From Streptomyces natalensis ATCC 27448 (GTDB taxonomy: Bacteria; Actinomycetota; Actinomycetes; Streptomycetales; Streptomycetaceae), in the NCBI RefSeq assembly GCF_000935125.1, contig NZ_JRKI01000061.1:310001-374000 (forward strand): DNA of 64,000 nt. Reading direction: 5' to 3'. Shown piece after piece: positions 37,282 through 46,100 of the stretch. The translations under genes and the position numbers were made by a program. The notes under the pieces were generated by a model. It was not told where the DNA came from, did not search any database, and saw only the letters and a program-made list of their open reading frames with translations. How positions within the stretch are numbered: the first letter of the stretch is position 1; each line of letters begins with the position of its first letter.

Positions 37282-37920
37282 GTGGCTCAGTTTCGGCTCC
37301 AGGGGAGCAAGGTGCTCGCCGTCGATATGACGGGCGACGCCGTCAAGGCGAAAAACGGCGCGATGGTCGCGTACGACGGCCAGATGTCGTTCAAGAAGAT
37401 GACCGGGGGCGGCGACGGTCTGCGCGGCATGGTCACCCGTCGGCTGACGGGCGAGCAGATGACCGTGATGGAGGTGAAGGGGCACGGCACCTGCTACTTC
37501 GCGGACCGTGCGAGCGAGATCAACCTGGTGCAGCTGACCGGCGAGAAGCTCTATGTCGAGGCGAGCAACCTGCTGTGCACGGATGCCGCGCTGCGCACCG
37601 GCACCACCTTCACCGGGCTGCGCGGCGCCTCCCAGGGCAACGGCCTGTTCACCACCACGGTCGAGGGCCACGGCCAGGCGGCGCTCACCTCGGACGGGCC
37701 GGCGGTGGTGCTGCGGGTGACCAAGCAGTATCCGCTCCAGGTGGACCCCGGGGCGTACATCGCGCACACCGGGAACCTCAAGCAGCACTTCCAGTCCGGG
37801 GTGAACTTCCGGACGTTCATGGGGGAGGGCTCGGGCGAGGCGTTCCAGATCCGGTTCGAGGGGGAGGGCCTGGTGTACGTCCAGCCCAGCGAGCGCAACA
37901 CCGTGGGGGGTGACGTCTGA
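37282..37920 (+). CDS. AIM24 family protein (first of three)
   Basis: The 212-residue protein belongs to the AIM24/DUF124 family, a beta-rich double-barrel fold of unknown biochemical role (named for a yeast mitochondrial protein). Family signs include AYDGQMSFKKM, a Gly-rich AALTSDGPAVVLRV region and VDPGAYIAHTGNLKQHFQSG with GEGSGEAFQIRFEGEGLVYVQPSE near the C-terminus. GTG 37282 appears leaderless. Its stop shares a base with the ATG of the next AIM24 gene (TGATG). Confidence 0.87.
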   Translation: MAQFRLQGSKVLAVDMTGDAVKAKNGAMVAYDGQMSFKKMTGGGDGLRGMVTRRLTGEQMTVMEVKGHGTCYFADRASEINLVQLTGEKLYVEASNLLCTDAALRTGTTFTGLRGASQGNGLFTTTVEGHGQAALTSDGPAVVLRVTKQYPLQVDPGAYIAHTGNLKQHFQSGVNFRTFMGEGSGEAFQIRFEGEGLVYVQPSERNTVGGDV

Positions 37921-38570
37921 TGCCGTTCACGGCGCTCAACTCCCGCATGGTGGAGGCGCACATCACCCCGGGGCAGCGGATGTTCAGCCAGCGCGGGGCG
38001 ATGCTCGCCTACCGGGGCGAGGTGTCCTTCACGCCGAACATCCAGGGCGGGCAGGGCGGTATCGGCTCGATGATCGGGCGGCGGATCGCGGGCGAGGCGA
38101 CGCCGCTGATGACGGTGGAGGGCAGTGGCACGGTGATGTTCGGCCACGGCGGCCATCACGTCCATGTCGTCGATCTGACGGGCGAGACGCTGTTCGTCGA
38201 GGCCGACCGGCTGCTGGCCTTCGACGGTTCGCTGGAGCAGGGCACGATGTTCATGGGCTCGCAGGGCGGGGTGATGGGCATGGTGCGCGGTCAGGTCACC
38301 GGGCAGGGCCTGTTCACCACCACGCTCAGGGGCCACGGCTCGGCGGCGGTGATGGCACACGGAGGGGTGATCGAGCTGCCGGTCACCCCGCAGCGCCCGG
38401 TGCACGTCGACCCGCAGGCGTACGTGGCGCACCGCGGCGAGATCCGCAACAAACTGTCCGCGGCGCTCGGCTGGCGCGAATTCGTCGGCCGCGGCTCGGG
38501 GGAGGCCTTCCAGCTGGAGCTGTCGGGCCAGGGCACCGTCTACGTCCAGGCGTCGGAGGAAAAGCTGTGA
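37920..38570 (+). CDS. AIM24 family protein (second of three)
   Basis: The 216-residue paralogue repeats the family plan: FSQRGAMLAYRGEVSFTPN, MGMVRGQVTGQGLFTTTLRGHGSAAVMA, VDPQAYVAHRGEIRNKL and GRGSGEAFQLELSGQGTVYVQASE. The ATG 37920 overlaps the previous stop by one base and its own stop overlaps the third gene's GTG, so all three are coupled. It is closest to the first paralogue in its C-terminal half. Confidence 0.87.
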   Translation: MPFTALNSRMVEAHITPGQRMFSQRGAMLAYRGEVSFTPNIQGGQGGIGSMIGRRIAGEATPLMTVEGSGTVMFGHGGHHVHVVDLTGETLFVEADRLLAFDGSLEQGTMFMGSQGGVMGMVRGQVTGQGLFTTTLRGHGSAAVMAHGGVIELPVTPQRPVHVDPQAYVAHRGEIRNKLSAALGWREFVGRGSGEAFQLELSGQGTVYVQASEEKL

Positions 38571-39340
38571 CCGGTCCCGTCATTCATGACGTCCAGACGC
38601 TGCCGGCCGACGACAACGTCAATCCGTACGCCTTCAGCGTGGCGCTGGACGGGCAGTGGTTCCTCCAGAAGGGGAAGATGATCGCCTATTACGGGCAGAT
38701 CGACTTCCAGGGCATCGGGCACGGTCGGCTCGACCGGCTGATCGCGGGCAGTTTTCATTCGCCGCTGCATGCCACGGACTGGGTCGTCGCCGAGGGCCGC
38801 GGCAAGATGCTGCTCGCCGACCGCGCCTTCGACGTCAATTCCTTTGACCTGGAGGACGGCAACCTCACCATTCGTTCCGGCAATCTGCTCGCCTTTCAGC
38901 CATCTCTGTCGCTGAAGCAGTCGATCATTCCCGGCTTTCTCACCCTGATCGGTACGGGGAAGTTCGTGGCCGCCTCCAACGGTCCGGTGGTGTTCGTCGA
39001 GCCGCCCATCCGGGTGGACCCGCAGGCGCTGGTCGGCTGGGCCGACTGCCCCTCGCCGTGCCATCACTACGACCATCAGTACCTGCGGGGATTCCTCGGC
39101 GGGCTGCGGGCGCACACCGGGATCGGCGGGGTCTCCGGCGAGGAGCACCAGTTCGAGTTCGTGGGGGCCGGTACGGTCCTGCTCCAGTCGACGGAGGCGC
39201 TGATGCCGGAGCTGGAGACGGGCGCGGTGCCGGACGAGGCGGGCGTTCCGGGCGGTGGTGGGCAGGCGGCGCAAAGTGGCTCACAATTGCCCCAGTTGCC
39301 CGGTGGCCTCGGGGGGCTCCAGCGCCGCTTCGGGCTGTGA
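38567..39340 (+). CDS. AIM24 family protein (third of three)
   Basis: The 257-residue paralogue is longer, with a C-terminal Gly/Gln-rich tail (GGGGQAAQSGSQLPQLPGG). Family features are FLQKGKMIAYYGQIDFQG, GTGKFVAASNGPVVFVEP and VDPQALVGWADCPSPCHHYDHQY; the Cys/His cluster in the last segment (two Cys, three His within 15 residues) is absent from the other two and could bind a metal. GTG 38567 has GGAGGAAAA upstream and overlaps the second gene (GTGA). Confidence 0.85.
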   Translation: MTGPVIHDVQTLPADDNVNPYAFSVALDGQWFLQKGKMIAYYGQIDFQGIGHGRLDRLIAGSFHSPLHATDWVVAEGRGKMLLADRAFDVNSFDLEDGNLTIRSGNLLAFQPSLSLKQSIIPGFLTLIGTGKFVAASNGPVVFVEPPIRVDPQALVGWADCPSPCHHYDHQYLRGFLGGLRAHTGIGGVSGEEHQFEFVGAGTVLLQSTEALMPELETGAVPDEAGVPGGGGQAAQSGSQLPQLPGGLGGLQRRFGL

Positions 39341-39498
39341 GCGGTAGTCTGCGGACGGTGACCTCGAACGCCTGACCCATCGCCCGAGGTCACGCCGGCG
39401 TCTCACCGGCCGGCGCGGGGGCCGGCGGGCATCCGCCGCGGCTCACCGCACACCCGGCCCACCCCTGCCAACTTAATTCAGTATTCAACTTTTACGGA

Positions 39499-39504
39499 TA
39501 GAAT
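39499..39504 (+). promoter_or_regulatory. probable -10 TAGAAT before the second marR gene, with A+T-rich operator-like DNA
   Basis: TAGAAT is followed by 6 bases and then ATG 39511. Just upstream (39473-39490) lies an unusually A+T-rich stretch with two ATTCA direct repeats, a likely autoregulatory site. Confidence 0.5.
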
Positions 39505-39510
39505 TCCCCC

Positions 39511-39993
39511 ATGACGACCGAGACGACCGACGACACCCCCTGGCTGACCAACCAGGAGCAGCGTGCCTGGCGTACACATCTGGACGTCAGCCGGCTGCTG
39601 ATGCACCAGCTGGAACGCGATCTCCAGCCGTTCGGCCTGACGAACAACGACTACGAGATCCTCGTCAACCTCTCCGAGGCCGCCGACCACCGGCTGCGGA
39701 TGAGCGACCTGGCGACCGCCACCCTCCAGTCCAAGAGCCGGCTCTCGCACCAGATCACCCGGATGGAGAACGCCGGTCTGGTGCGCCGCGAGAGCTGCGA
39801 GTCGGACCGCCGGGGCCTGTACGCGGTGCTGACCGACGAGGGCTGGGACACCATGCGCCGGGTCGCCCCGCACCACGTCGCCTCGGTGCGCCGGCACTTC
39901 ATCGACCTGTTCTCCGCCGAGGACCTCGAAGTGCTGCGAGCCTCGCTGGCCCCGGTGGCCGAGCATCTGCGCGCGCACCGCGGGGGCGTGTGA
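39511..39993 (+). CDS. MarR-family transcriptional regulator
   Basis: The 160-residue protein has the MarR winged helix-turn-helix (about 45-115; LTNNDYEILVNLSEAADHRLRMSDLATATLQSKSRLSHQITRMENAGLVRRESCESDRRG) between dimerisation helices. The wing carries the DxRG motif. One Cys (RRESCESDRRG) lies in the wing loop, a place where some MarR proteins sense oxidation, but this is only suggestive. The message appears leaderless. It lies between the AIM24 operon and meaB. Confidence 0.9.
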   Translation: MTTETTDDTPWLTNQEQRAWRTHLDVSRLLMHQLERDLQPFGLTNNDYEILVNLSEAADHRLRMSDLATATLQSKSRLSHQITRMENAGLVRRESCESDRRGLYAVLTDEGWDTMRRVAPHHVASVRRHFIDLFSAEDLEVLRASLAPVAEHLRAHRGGV

Positions 39994-40163
39994 GGCGCAG
40001 CCGTCGGGGGCGGGCCGGGGCAGGCGCCGCCATACGGCCCAACTGACGGCGAGAATCGGCCACTTCCCCGGCCGCGGGCGCCGCACCGACCCCGGAGCCG
40101 GATGCGGCCGGCGCCGCCGCAGGCCGGCGCCGCCCCGCCCGGCCGAACCGGCCCGAAACGGGC

Positions 40164-41123
40164 TCAGCCCCCGTTCGTCAACCCCTCCACCAGTTCGTCC
40201 GCCGCCCGATAGGGGTCGGTCTCGCCGACCACGATGCGTTCGGCCAGCGCGTCCAGCCGGCGGTCTCCGCTCAGGTCGCCGATCCGCTCGCGCAGCGCCG
40301 TGACGGCGATCGTCTCGACCTCCCGCGCGGCGCGGGCCCGGCGCCGGGCGGACAGCACGCCGTGCTCCTCCATCCACGCGCGGTGCTTCTCCAGGGCCTC
40401 GACCACCTCGTCGACGCCCTCGGACCGCGCCGCGACCGTCTTGACGATCGGCGGGCGCCAGTCGCCCGGCGCCCGCGATTCGCCCAGGCCGAGCATGTGG
40501 TTGAGCTCGCGGGCGGTGGCGTCCGCTCCGTCCCGGTCGGCCTTGTTGACGACGTAGACGTCGCCGATCTCCAGAATGCCCGCCTTCGCGGCCTGGATCC
40601 CGTCGCCCATACCGGGCGCGAGCAGCACCACGCTCGTATCGGCCTGCGAGGCGATCTCCACCTCGGACTGCCCGACGCCGACCGTCTCGACGAGGACGAT
40701 GTCGCAGCCGGCCGCGTCCAGGACACGGATCGCCTGCGGCGCCGCCCAGGCCAGGCCGCCCAGATGGCCGCGGGTGGCCATGGAGCGGATGTAGACGCCG
40801 GGGTCGGAGGCGTGGTCCGACATCCGGACGCGGTCGCCGAGCAGCGCCCCGCCGGAGAACGGCGAGGACGGGTCGACGGCGAGCACCCCGACCCGTTTGC
40901 CCGCCTTGCGGTAGGCCGTCACCAGCGCGGAGGTGGTGGTGGACTTCCCGACCCCGGGTGAGCCGGTCAGCCCGACCACATAGGCGTTGCCGGTGAGCGG
41001 CGCGAGCGTCGCCATCACCTCGCGCAGCTCCGGGGCCGCCCCCTCCACGAGGGAGATCAGCCGGGCCACCGCCCTCGGCCGGCCCTCGCGGGCCTGCTCC
41101 ACCAGCTGCGGGACGTCCACCAT
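40164..41123 (-). CDS. meaB: methylmalonyl-CoA mutase-associated GTPase MeaB
   Basis: MeaB is the G3E-family chaperone that protects and reloads adenosylcobalamin-dependent acyl-CoA mutases. The 319-residue protein has P-loop GSPGVGKSTTT, the switch III-type and Walker B segments (LAVDPSSPFSGGALLGDRVRM; VETVGVGQSE), the base-specificity NKAD and the C-terminal dimerisation arm. It is 43 bases downstream of the thiolase gene on the same strand, so the two may form an operon. It should serve IcmA and any methylmalonyl-CoA mutase. Confidence 0.94.
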   Translation of the reverse strand: MVDVPQLVEQAREGRPRAVARLISLVEGAAPELREVMATLAPLTGNAYVVGLTGSPGVGKSTTTSALVTAYRKAGKRVGVLAVDPSSPFSGGALLGDRVRMSDHASDPGVYIRSMATRGHLGGLAWAAPQAIRVLDAAGCDIVLVETVGVGQSEVEIASQADTSVVLLAPGMGDGIQAAKAGILEIGDVYVVNKADRDGADATARELNHMLGLGESRAPGDWRPPIVKTVAARSEGVDEVVEALEKHRAWMEEHGVLSARRRARAAREVETIAVTALRERIGDLSGDRRLDALAERIVVGETDPYRAADELVEGLTNGG

Positions 41124-41166
41124 CGCTGCCCGTCTCCTTCGGCTCGCTCGCGTACGTGTTGCCCGG

Positions 41167-42381
41167 TTACTTGCCCGAGTTGTTTCCCGGTACGCGGATG
41201 ATCAGCGCATCGCCCTGACCGCCGCCACCGCACAGCGCGGCGGCGCCCACGCCCCCGCCCCGGCGGCGCAGCTCCAGCGCGAGGTGGAGCACGATACGGG
41301 CGCCGGACATGCCGATCGGGTGGCCGAGGGCGATCGCCCCGCCGTTGACATTCACCTTTTCCGGGGATACTCCCAGGTCCTTCATTGACTGCACGGCGAC
41401 CGCCGCGAACGCCTCGTTGATCTCGATCAGGTCAAGATCTTCGACGGCCAGGCCCTCCTTCTTCAGGGCGTGGTCGATGGCGTTGGACGGCTGCGACTGG
41501 AGGGAGTTGTCGGGGCCGGCGACGTTGCCGTGGGCGCCGATCTCCGCGATCCACTCCAGGCCCAGCTCCTGGGCCTTGGCCTTGCTCATCACGACCACCG
41601 CGGCCGCGCCGTCGGAGATCTGCGAGGAGGTGCCCGCGGTGATCGTGCCGTCCTTGGCGAAGGCCGGGCGCAGCTTGCCGAGGGACTCGGCGGTGGTCTC
41701 GCCGCGGATGCCCTCGTCCTCGCTGAACAGGACCGGGTCGCCCTTGCGCTGCGGGATCTCGACGGGGGTGATCTCGGCCGCGAACAGGCCGTTCTTCTGG
41801 GCGGCGGCGGCCCGCTGGTGGGAGCGGGCGGCGACCTCGTCCTGCTCGGGGCGGGCGATGCCCAGGCGGGTGTTGTGCTTCTCGGTGGACTCGCCCATGG
41901 CGATGCCCTCGAAGGAGTCGGTCAGACCGTCGTGGGCCATCGCGTCGAGCATCTCGACCGCGCCGTACTTGTAGCCCTCGCGGGACTTGGGCAGCAGATG
42001 CGGGGCGTTGGTCATCGACTCCTGGCCACCGGCGACGATCACGTCGAATTCGCCGGCGCGAATGAGCTGGTCGGCCAGGGCGACGGCGTCCAGACCCGAG
42101 AGGCAGACCTTGTTGACGGTCAGCGCGGGAACGTTCATCGGGATGCCGGCCTTGACGGCGGCCTGGCGGGCGGGGATCTGCCCGGCGCCGGCCTGGAGGA
42201 CCTGGCCCATGATCACGTACTGCACCTGGTCACCGCCGATACCGGCCCGGTCCAGGGCGGCCTTGATGGCGAAGCCGCCCAGGTCGGCACCGGAGAAGGT
42301 GCGCAGGGAACCCAGGAGCCGGCCCATGGGGGTGCGTGCTCCCGCCACGATGACGGAGGTGGTGCCGTTGGTTGCAGACAT
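41167..42381 (-). CDS. acetyl-CoA C-acetyltransferase (thiolase)
   Basis: The 404-residue thiolase II-type enzyme condenses or cleaves acetoacetyl-CoA. It has the acyl-accepting Cys in [11 protein letters not shown], the NEAFA loop, the catalytic His in [16 protein letters not shown] and the C-terminal Cys motif as [10 protein letters not shown]. The last is a departure in order from the common CxGxG(M/Q)G only in its leading Ala-Leu context and looks functional. ATG 42381 gives [20 protein letters not shown]. It may provide acetoacetyl-CoA to the hydroxybutyryl-CoA dehydrogenase encoded at 49100. Confidence 0.94.
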   Translation of the reverse strand: MSATNGTTSVIVAGARTPMGRLLGSLRTFSGADLGGFAIKAALDRAGIGGDQVQYVIMGQVLQAGAGQIPARQAAVKAGIPMNVPALTVNKVCLSGLDAVALADQLIRAGEFDVIVAGGQESMTNAPHLLPKSREGYKYGAVEMLDAMAHDGLTDSFEGIAMGESTEKHNTRLGIARPEQDEVAARSHQRAAAAQKNGLFAAEITPVEIPQRKGDPVLFSEDEGIRGETTAESLGKLRPAFAKDGTITAGTSSQISDGAAAVVVMSKAKAQELGLEWIAEIGAHGNVAGPDNSLQSQPSNAIDHALKKEGLAVEDLDLIEINEAFAAVAVQSMKDLGVSPEKVNVNGGAIALGHPIGMSGARIVLHLALELRRRGGGVGAAALCGGGGQGDALIIRVPGNNSGK

Positions 42382-42518
42382 GCGATCCGGCCTTCCTTTG
42401 CAGGGAAGTTAACGAGGGTTCCCGTCAATGTACTGAGCGGTAGGCCCGGGGTCACCGGGAAGCGGGTGTGATGGCTGGCACGTTGCGTAACCAGCCGTGC
42501 GAGCGGTGCACTGGAGCC

Positions 42519-42959
42519 ATGCTGACGCGAATCGATCACATCGGGATCGCCTGTTTCGACCTCGACAAGACTGTCGAGTTCTACCGTGCCACGTACGGGT
42601 TCGAGGTGTTCCACTCCGAGGTCAACGAAGAGCAGGGCGTCCGTGAGGCGATGCTCAAAATCAACGGGACCTCCGACGGCGGCGCCTCGTATCTCCAGCT
42701 CCTGGAGCCGACGCGGGAGGACTCCGCGGTGGGCAAGTGGCTGAAGAAGAACGGTGAGGGCGTGCACCACATCGCCTTCGGCACGGCCGATGTGGACACC
42801 GACTCCGAGGCCATCCGGGACAAGGGCGTACGGGTGCTCTACGAGGAGCCGCGGACCGGGTCGATGGGGTCCCGGATCACCTTCCTGCACCCCAAGGACT
42901 GTCACGGAGTGCTCACCGAACTCGTCACCGCTGCGCCTTCCTCCCCGACGGAGCACTGA
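42519..42959 (+). CDS. mce: methylmalonyl-CoA epimerase
   Basis: This enzyme interconverts (2R)- and (2S)-methylmalonyl-CoA. The 146-residue VOC-fold protein has the metal-binding His in RIDHIGIAC, Gln/Glu region LQLLEPTRE, second His in GVHHIAFG and FLHPKDCHGVLTELV at the C-terminus. ATG 42519 (TGGAG upstream) gives MLTRIDHIGIACFDL; the frame extends 17 residues upstream, which does not resemble the family. It is divergent from the thiolase-meaB pair. Confidence 0.94.
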   Translation: MLTRIDHIGIACFDLDKTVEFYRATYGFEVFHSEVNEEQGVREAMLKINGTSDGGASYLQLLEPTREDSAVGKWLKKNGEGVHHIAFGTADVDTDSEAIRDKGVRVLYEEPRTGSMGSRITFLHPKDCHGVLTELVTAAPSSPTEH

Positions 42960-43167
42960 CCTTCCCCTTCCCCGGCCGGTAGAGTGCACCTTCGGCCGGG
43001 GTACGGGAGTGGGGCCCGGCCCGTACTCTGCCGATGATCTGACACCATTTCTTCGGAAGGGTCAGCTCCGATGGGCGCGAGTCCGGTACGACGTGACGTG
43101 TACGGGACGAGCTTCCGCAGGACGGAGTCGGCCGCCACCATGACCAGGGGACGGATGGGACCGCGCA

Positions 43168-46100
43168 GTGCGGGGCAACGACCGCTACGAGGCTGACGAC
43201 CACCTCTCGCAGTTCGAGGCCGAGATGGAGCGGCTGAAGACCGAGCGGGACAAGGCCGTCCAGCACGCCGACGACCTCGGCTACCAGGTCGAGGTGTTGC
43301 GCGCCAAGCTGCATGAGGCGCGCCGCAACCTCGCGACCCGCCCTGCCTACGACAACGTCAGTCACCAGGCCGAACAGCTGCTGCGCAATGCGCAGATCCA
43401 GGCGGACCAGCTGCGCACGGACGCGGAGCGGGAGCTGCGCGAGGCACGGGCGCAGACCCAGCGGCTGCTCCAGGAGCAGGCCGAGCGGCAGGCCCGGCTG
43501 GAGGCCGACCTGCACGCCGAGGCGGTCACCCGCCGCCAGCGGCTGGACGAAGAGCTCAATGAGCGCCGCCAGACCGTCGAATCGCATGTCAACGAGAACG
43601 TGGCGTGGGCCGAACAGCTCCGCGCCCGTACCGAATCCCAGGCGCGCCGGCTCATGGAGGAGTCGCGGGCCGAGGCCGAACAGTCGCTGGCGGCAGCGCG
43701 GGCCGAGGCGCAGCGGCTGACCGAGCAGGCGCGGGAGCGGCTGGGGACGGCGGCCGAAGAGGCCCGCGCCGAAGCGGAATCCATCCTGCGCCGGGCGCGT
43801 ACGGACGCCGAGCGGCTGCTGACCGCCGCGTCCAACCAGGCGCAGGAGGCCACCGATCAGGCCGAGCAGCTGCGGACGACGGCCGGTACCGAGTCGGAGG
43901 AGGCGCGCCGCGCGGCGGCGGAGCTGACCCGCAGTGCCGAGGCGCGGATCCAGGAGGCGGACACGGCGCTGCGCGAGGCGCGCGCCGAGGCCGAGAAGCT
44001 GGTCGAGGAGGCCCAGCAGACCGCGGGCAAGCGGCTGTCGGCGGCCGAGTCGGAGAACGAGCAGCGCACCCGTACGGCCAAGGCGGAGATCGCGCGCCTG
44101 GTCGGTGAGGCCACCAAGGACGCCGAGGCGCTCAAGGCCGAGGCCGAGCAACTGCGCGCGGACGCCCGTACAGAGGCCGAGCGGCTGGTCGCCGAGGCGC
44201 AGGAGAGCGCGCGGAGCCAGGCGGCGGAGGACACCGCGGCGCAGCTGGCGAAGGCGGCGCGGTCGGCCGAGGAGGTGCTGACCAAGGCGTCCGAGGACGC
44301 CAAGGCGACCACCAAGGCGGCGGCCGAGGAGGCCGAACGGCTGCGCAAGGACGCCGAGTCCGAGGCGGACCGGCTGCGCGAGGAGGCGCACGACATCGCC
44401 GCCCAGCTCAAGGGCGCGGCGAAGGACGACACCAAGGAGTACCGCGCCAAGACCGTCGAACTCCAGGAGGAGGCGCGGCGGCTGCGCGGCGAGGCGGAGA
44501 CGCTGCGGGCGGACGCGGTCGCCGAGGGCGAGCGGATCCGCAGCGAGGCGCGCCGGGAGGCGCTCCAGCAGATCGAGGAGGCGGCCGGGTCCGCCGAGGA
44601 GCTGCTGGGCAAGGCCAAGGCGGATGCGGAGGAGACCCGTTCGGGTGCCGTCGCGGAGAGCGAGCGGGTCCGTACCGAGGCCATCGAGCGGGCCTCGGCG
44701 CTGCGCCGGCAGGCCGAGGAGGCGCTGGAGAAGGCCCGTACGGAGGCCGAGCAGCTGCTGCTGGAGGGCACCCAGGCCGCGGAGGAGCTGACGTCGGCGG
44801 CGGAGGCGGGCGCCCAGGAGCTGCGCGCGGAGGCCGAGCGGGCCGCCGAGGAGAAGCGGACCGAGGCGCAGGCCGAGCTGGACCGGCTGCGCGACGAGGC
44901 GGAGGGCAGGGTCACCGCCGCCGAGGAGGCGCTGCGCGAGGCGCGCGCCGAGGCGGAGCGGCTGCGCCGCGAGACCCAGGAGGAGGCGGCCCGGCTCAAG
45001 GCGGAGGCCGCCGACCGGCGGCGCTCGCTCCAGCAGGCGGCCGAGGAGGAGGCCGAGCGGCTGCGGACGGAGGCCGCCACGGATGCGTCGACGGCCCGTT
45101 CGGAGGCGGAGGCGGCGGCCGTACGGCTGCGCGGCGAGGCGGCGGCCGAGGCCGAGCGGCTCAAGGCGGAGGCGCAGGAGACCGCGGACCGGGTGCGCGC
45201 GGAGGCCGCGGCGGCCGCGGAGCGGACGGGTACGGAGGCGGCGCAGGCGCTGGCCGAGGCCCAGGAGGAGGCCGCGCGGCGGCGCCGGGAGGCCGAGCAA
45301 CTGCTGGGCGAGGCCCGCGAGGAGGCCCACCAGGAGCGCACGGCGGCGCGCGAGCAGTCCGAGGAGCTGCTGGCGTCGGCCCGTACGCGGGTGAGCGAGG
45401 CGCAGGCGGAGGCCGAGCGGCTGGTCGAGGAGGCCGACCGGCGGGCGGCCGAGCTGGTCGCGGCGGCCGAGCAGACCGCGCAGCAGGTGCGCGATTCGGT
45501 CGCGGGTCTGCACGAGCAGGCCGAGGAGGAGATCGCCGGGCTGCGGTCGGCGGCCGAGCATGCCGCGGAGCGGACGAAGACCGAGGCGCAGGAGGAGGCC
45601 GACCGGGTCCGCACGGACGCCTACGACGAGCGCGAGCGGGCCTCGCAGGACGCGACGCGGGTGCGCAGCGAGGCGCAGGCTGCCTCGGAGGCGGCGAAGT
45701 CGCTGGCGGAGCGGACGGTGGCGGAGGCCATCGAGGAGGGCGACCGGCTGCGCGACGAGGCGGCCGGCGTCCTGGACGAGGCACGGCGCGACGCCAATGC
45801 GGCGCGGTCGGAGGCCGCGGAGCAGGCCGACCGGCTGGTGTCGGAGGCGAGCGCGCAGGCCGAGAAGCTGGTCGCGGACGCCAGTGCGCGGGCGCAGCAG
45901 CTGCGTACGGAGGCGTCCGATGCGCTGGCGGCGGGCGAGCAGGACGCGGCACGGGCCCGTGCGGAGGCGCGCGAGGACGCCAACCGGATGCGGTCGGACG
46001 CCGCCGGGCAGGCCGATGCGCTGATCACCGAGGCCCGTACGGAGGCCGAACGGATCGTCACCGAGGCCACCGAGCTGACGTCTTCGGCGCAGGACGACGC

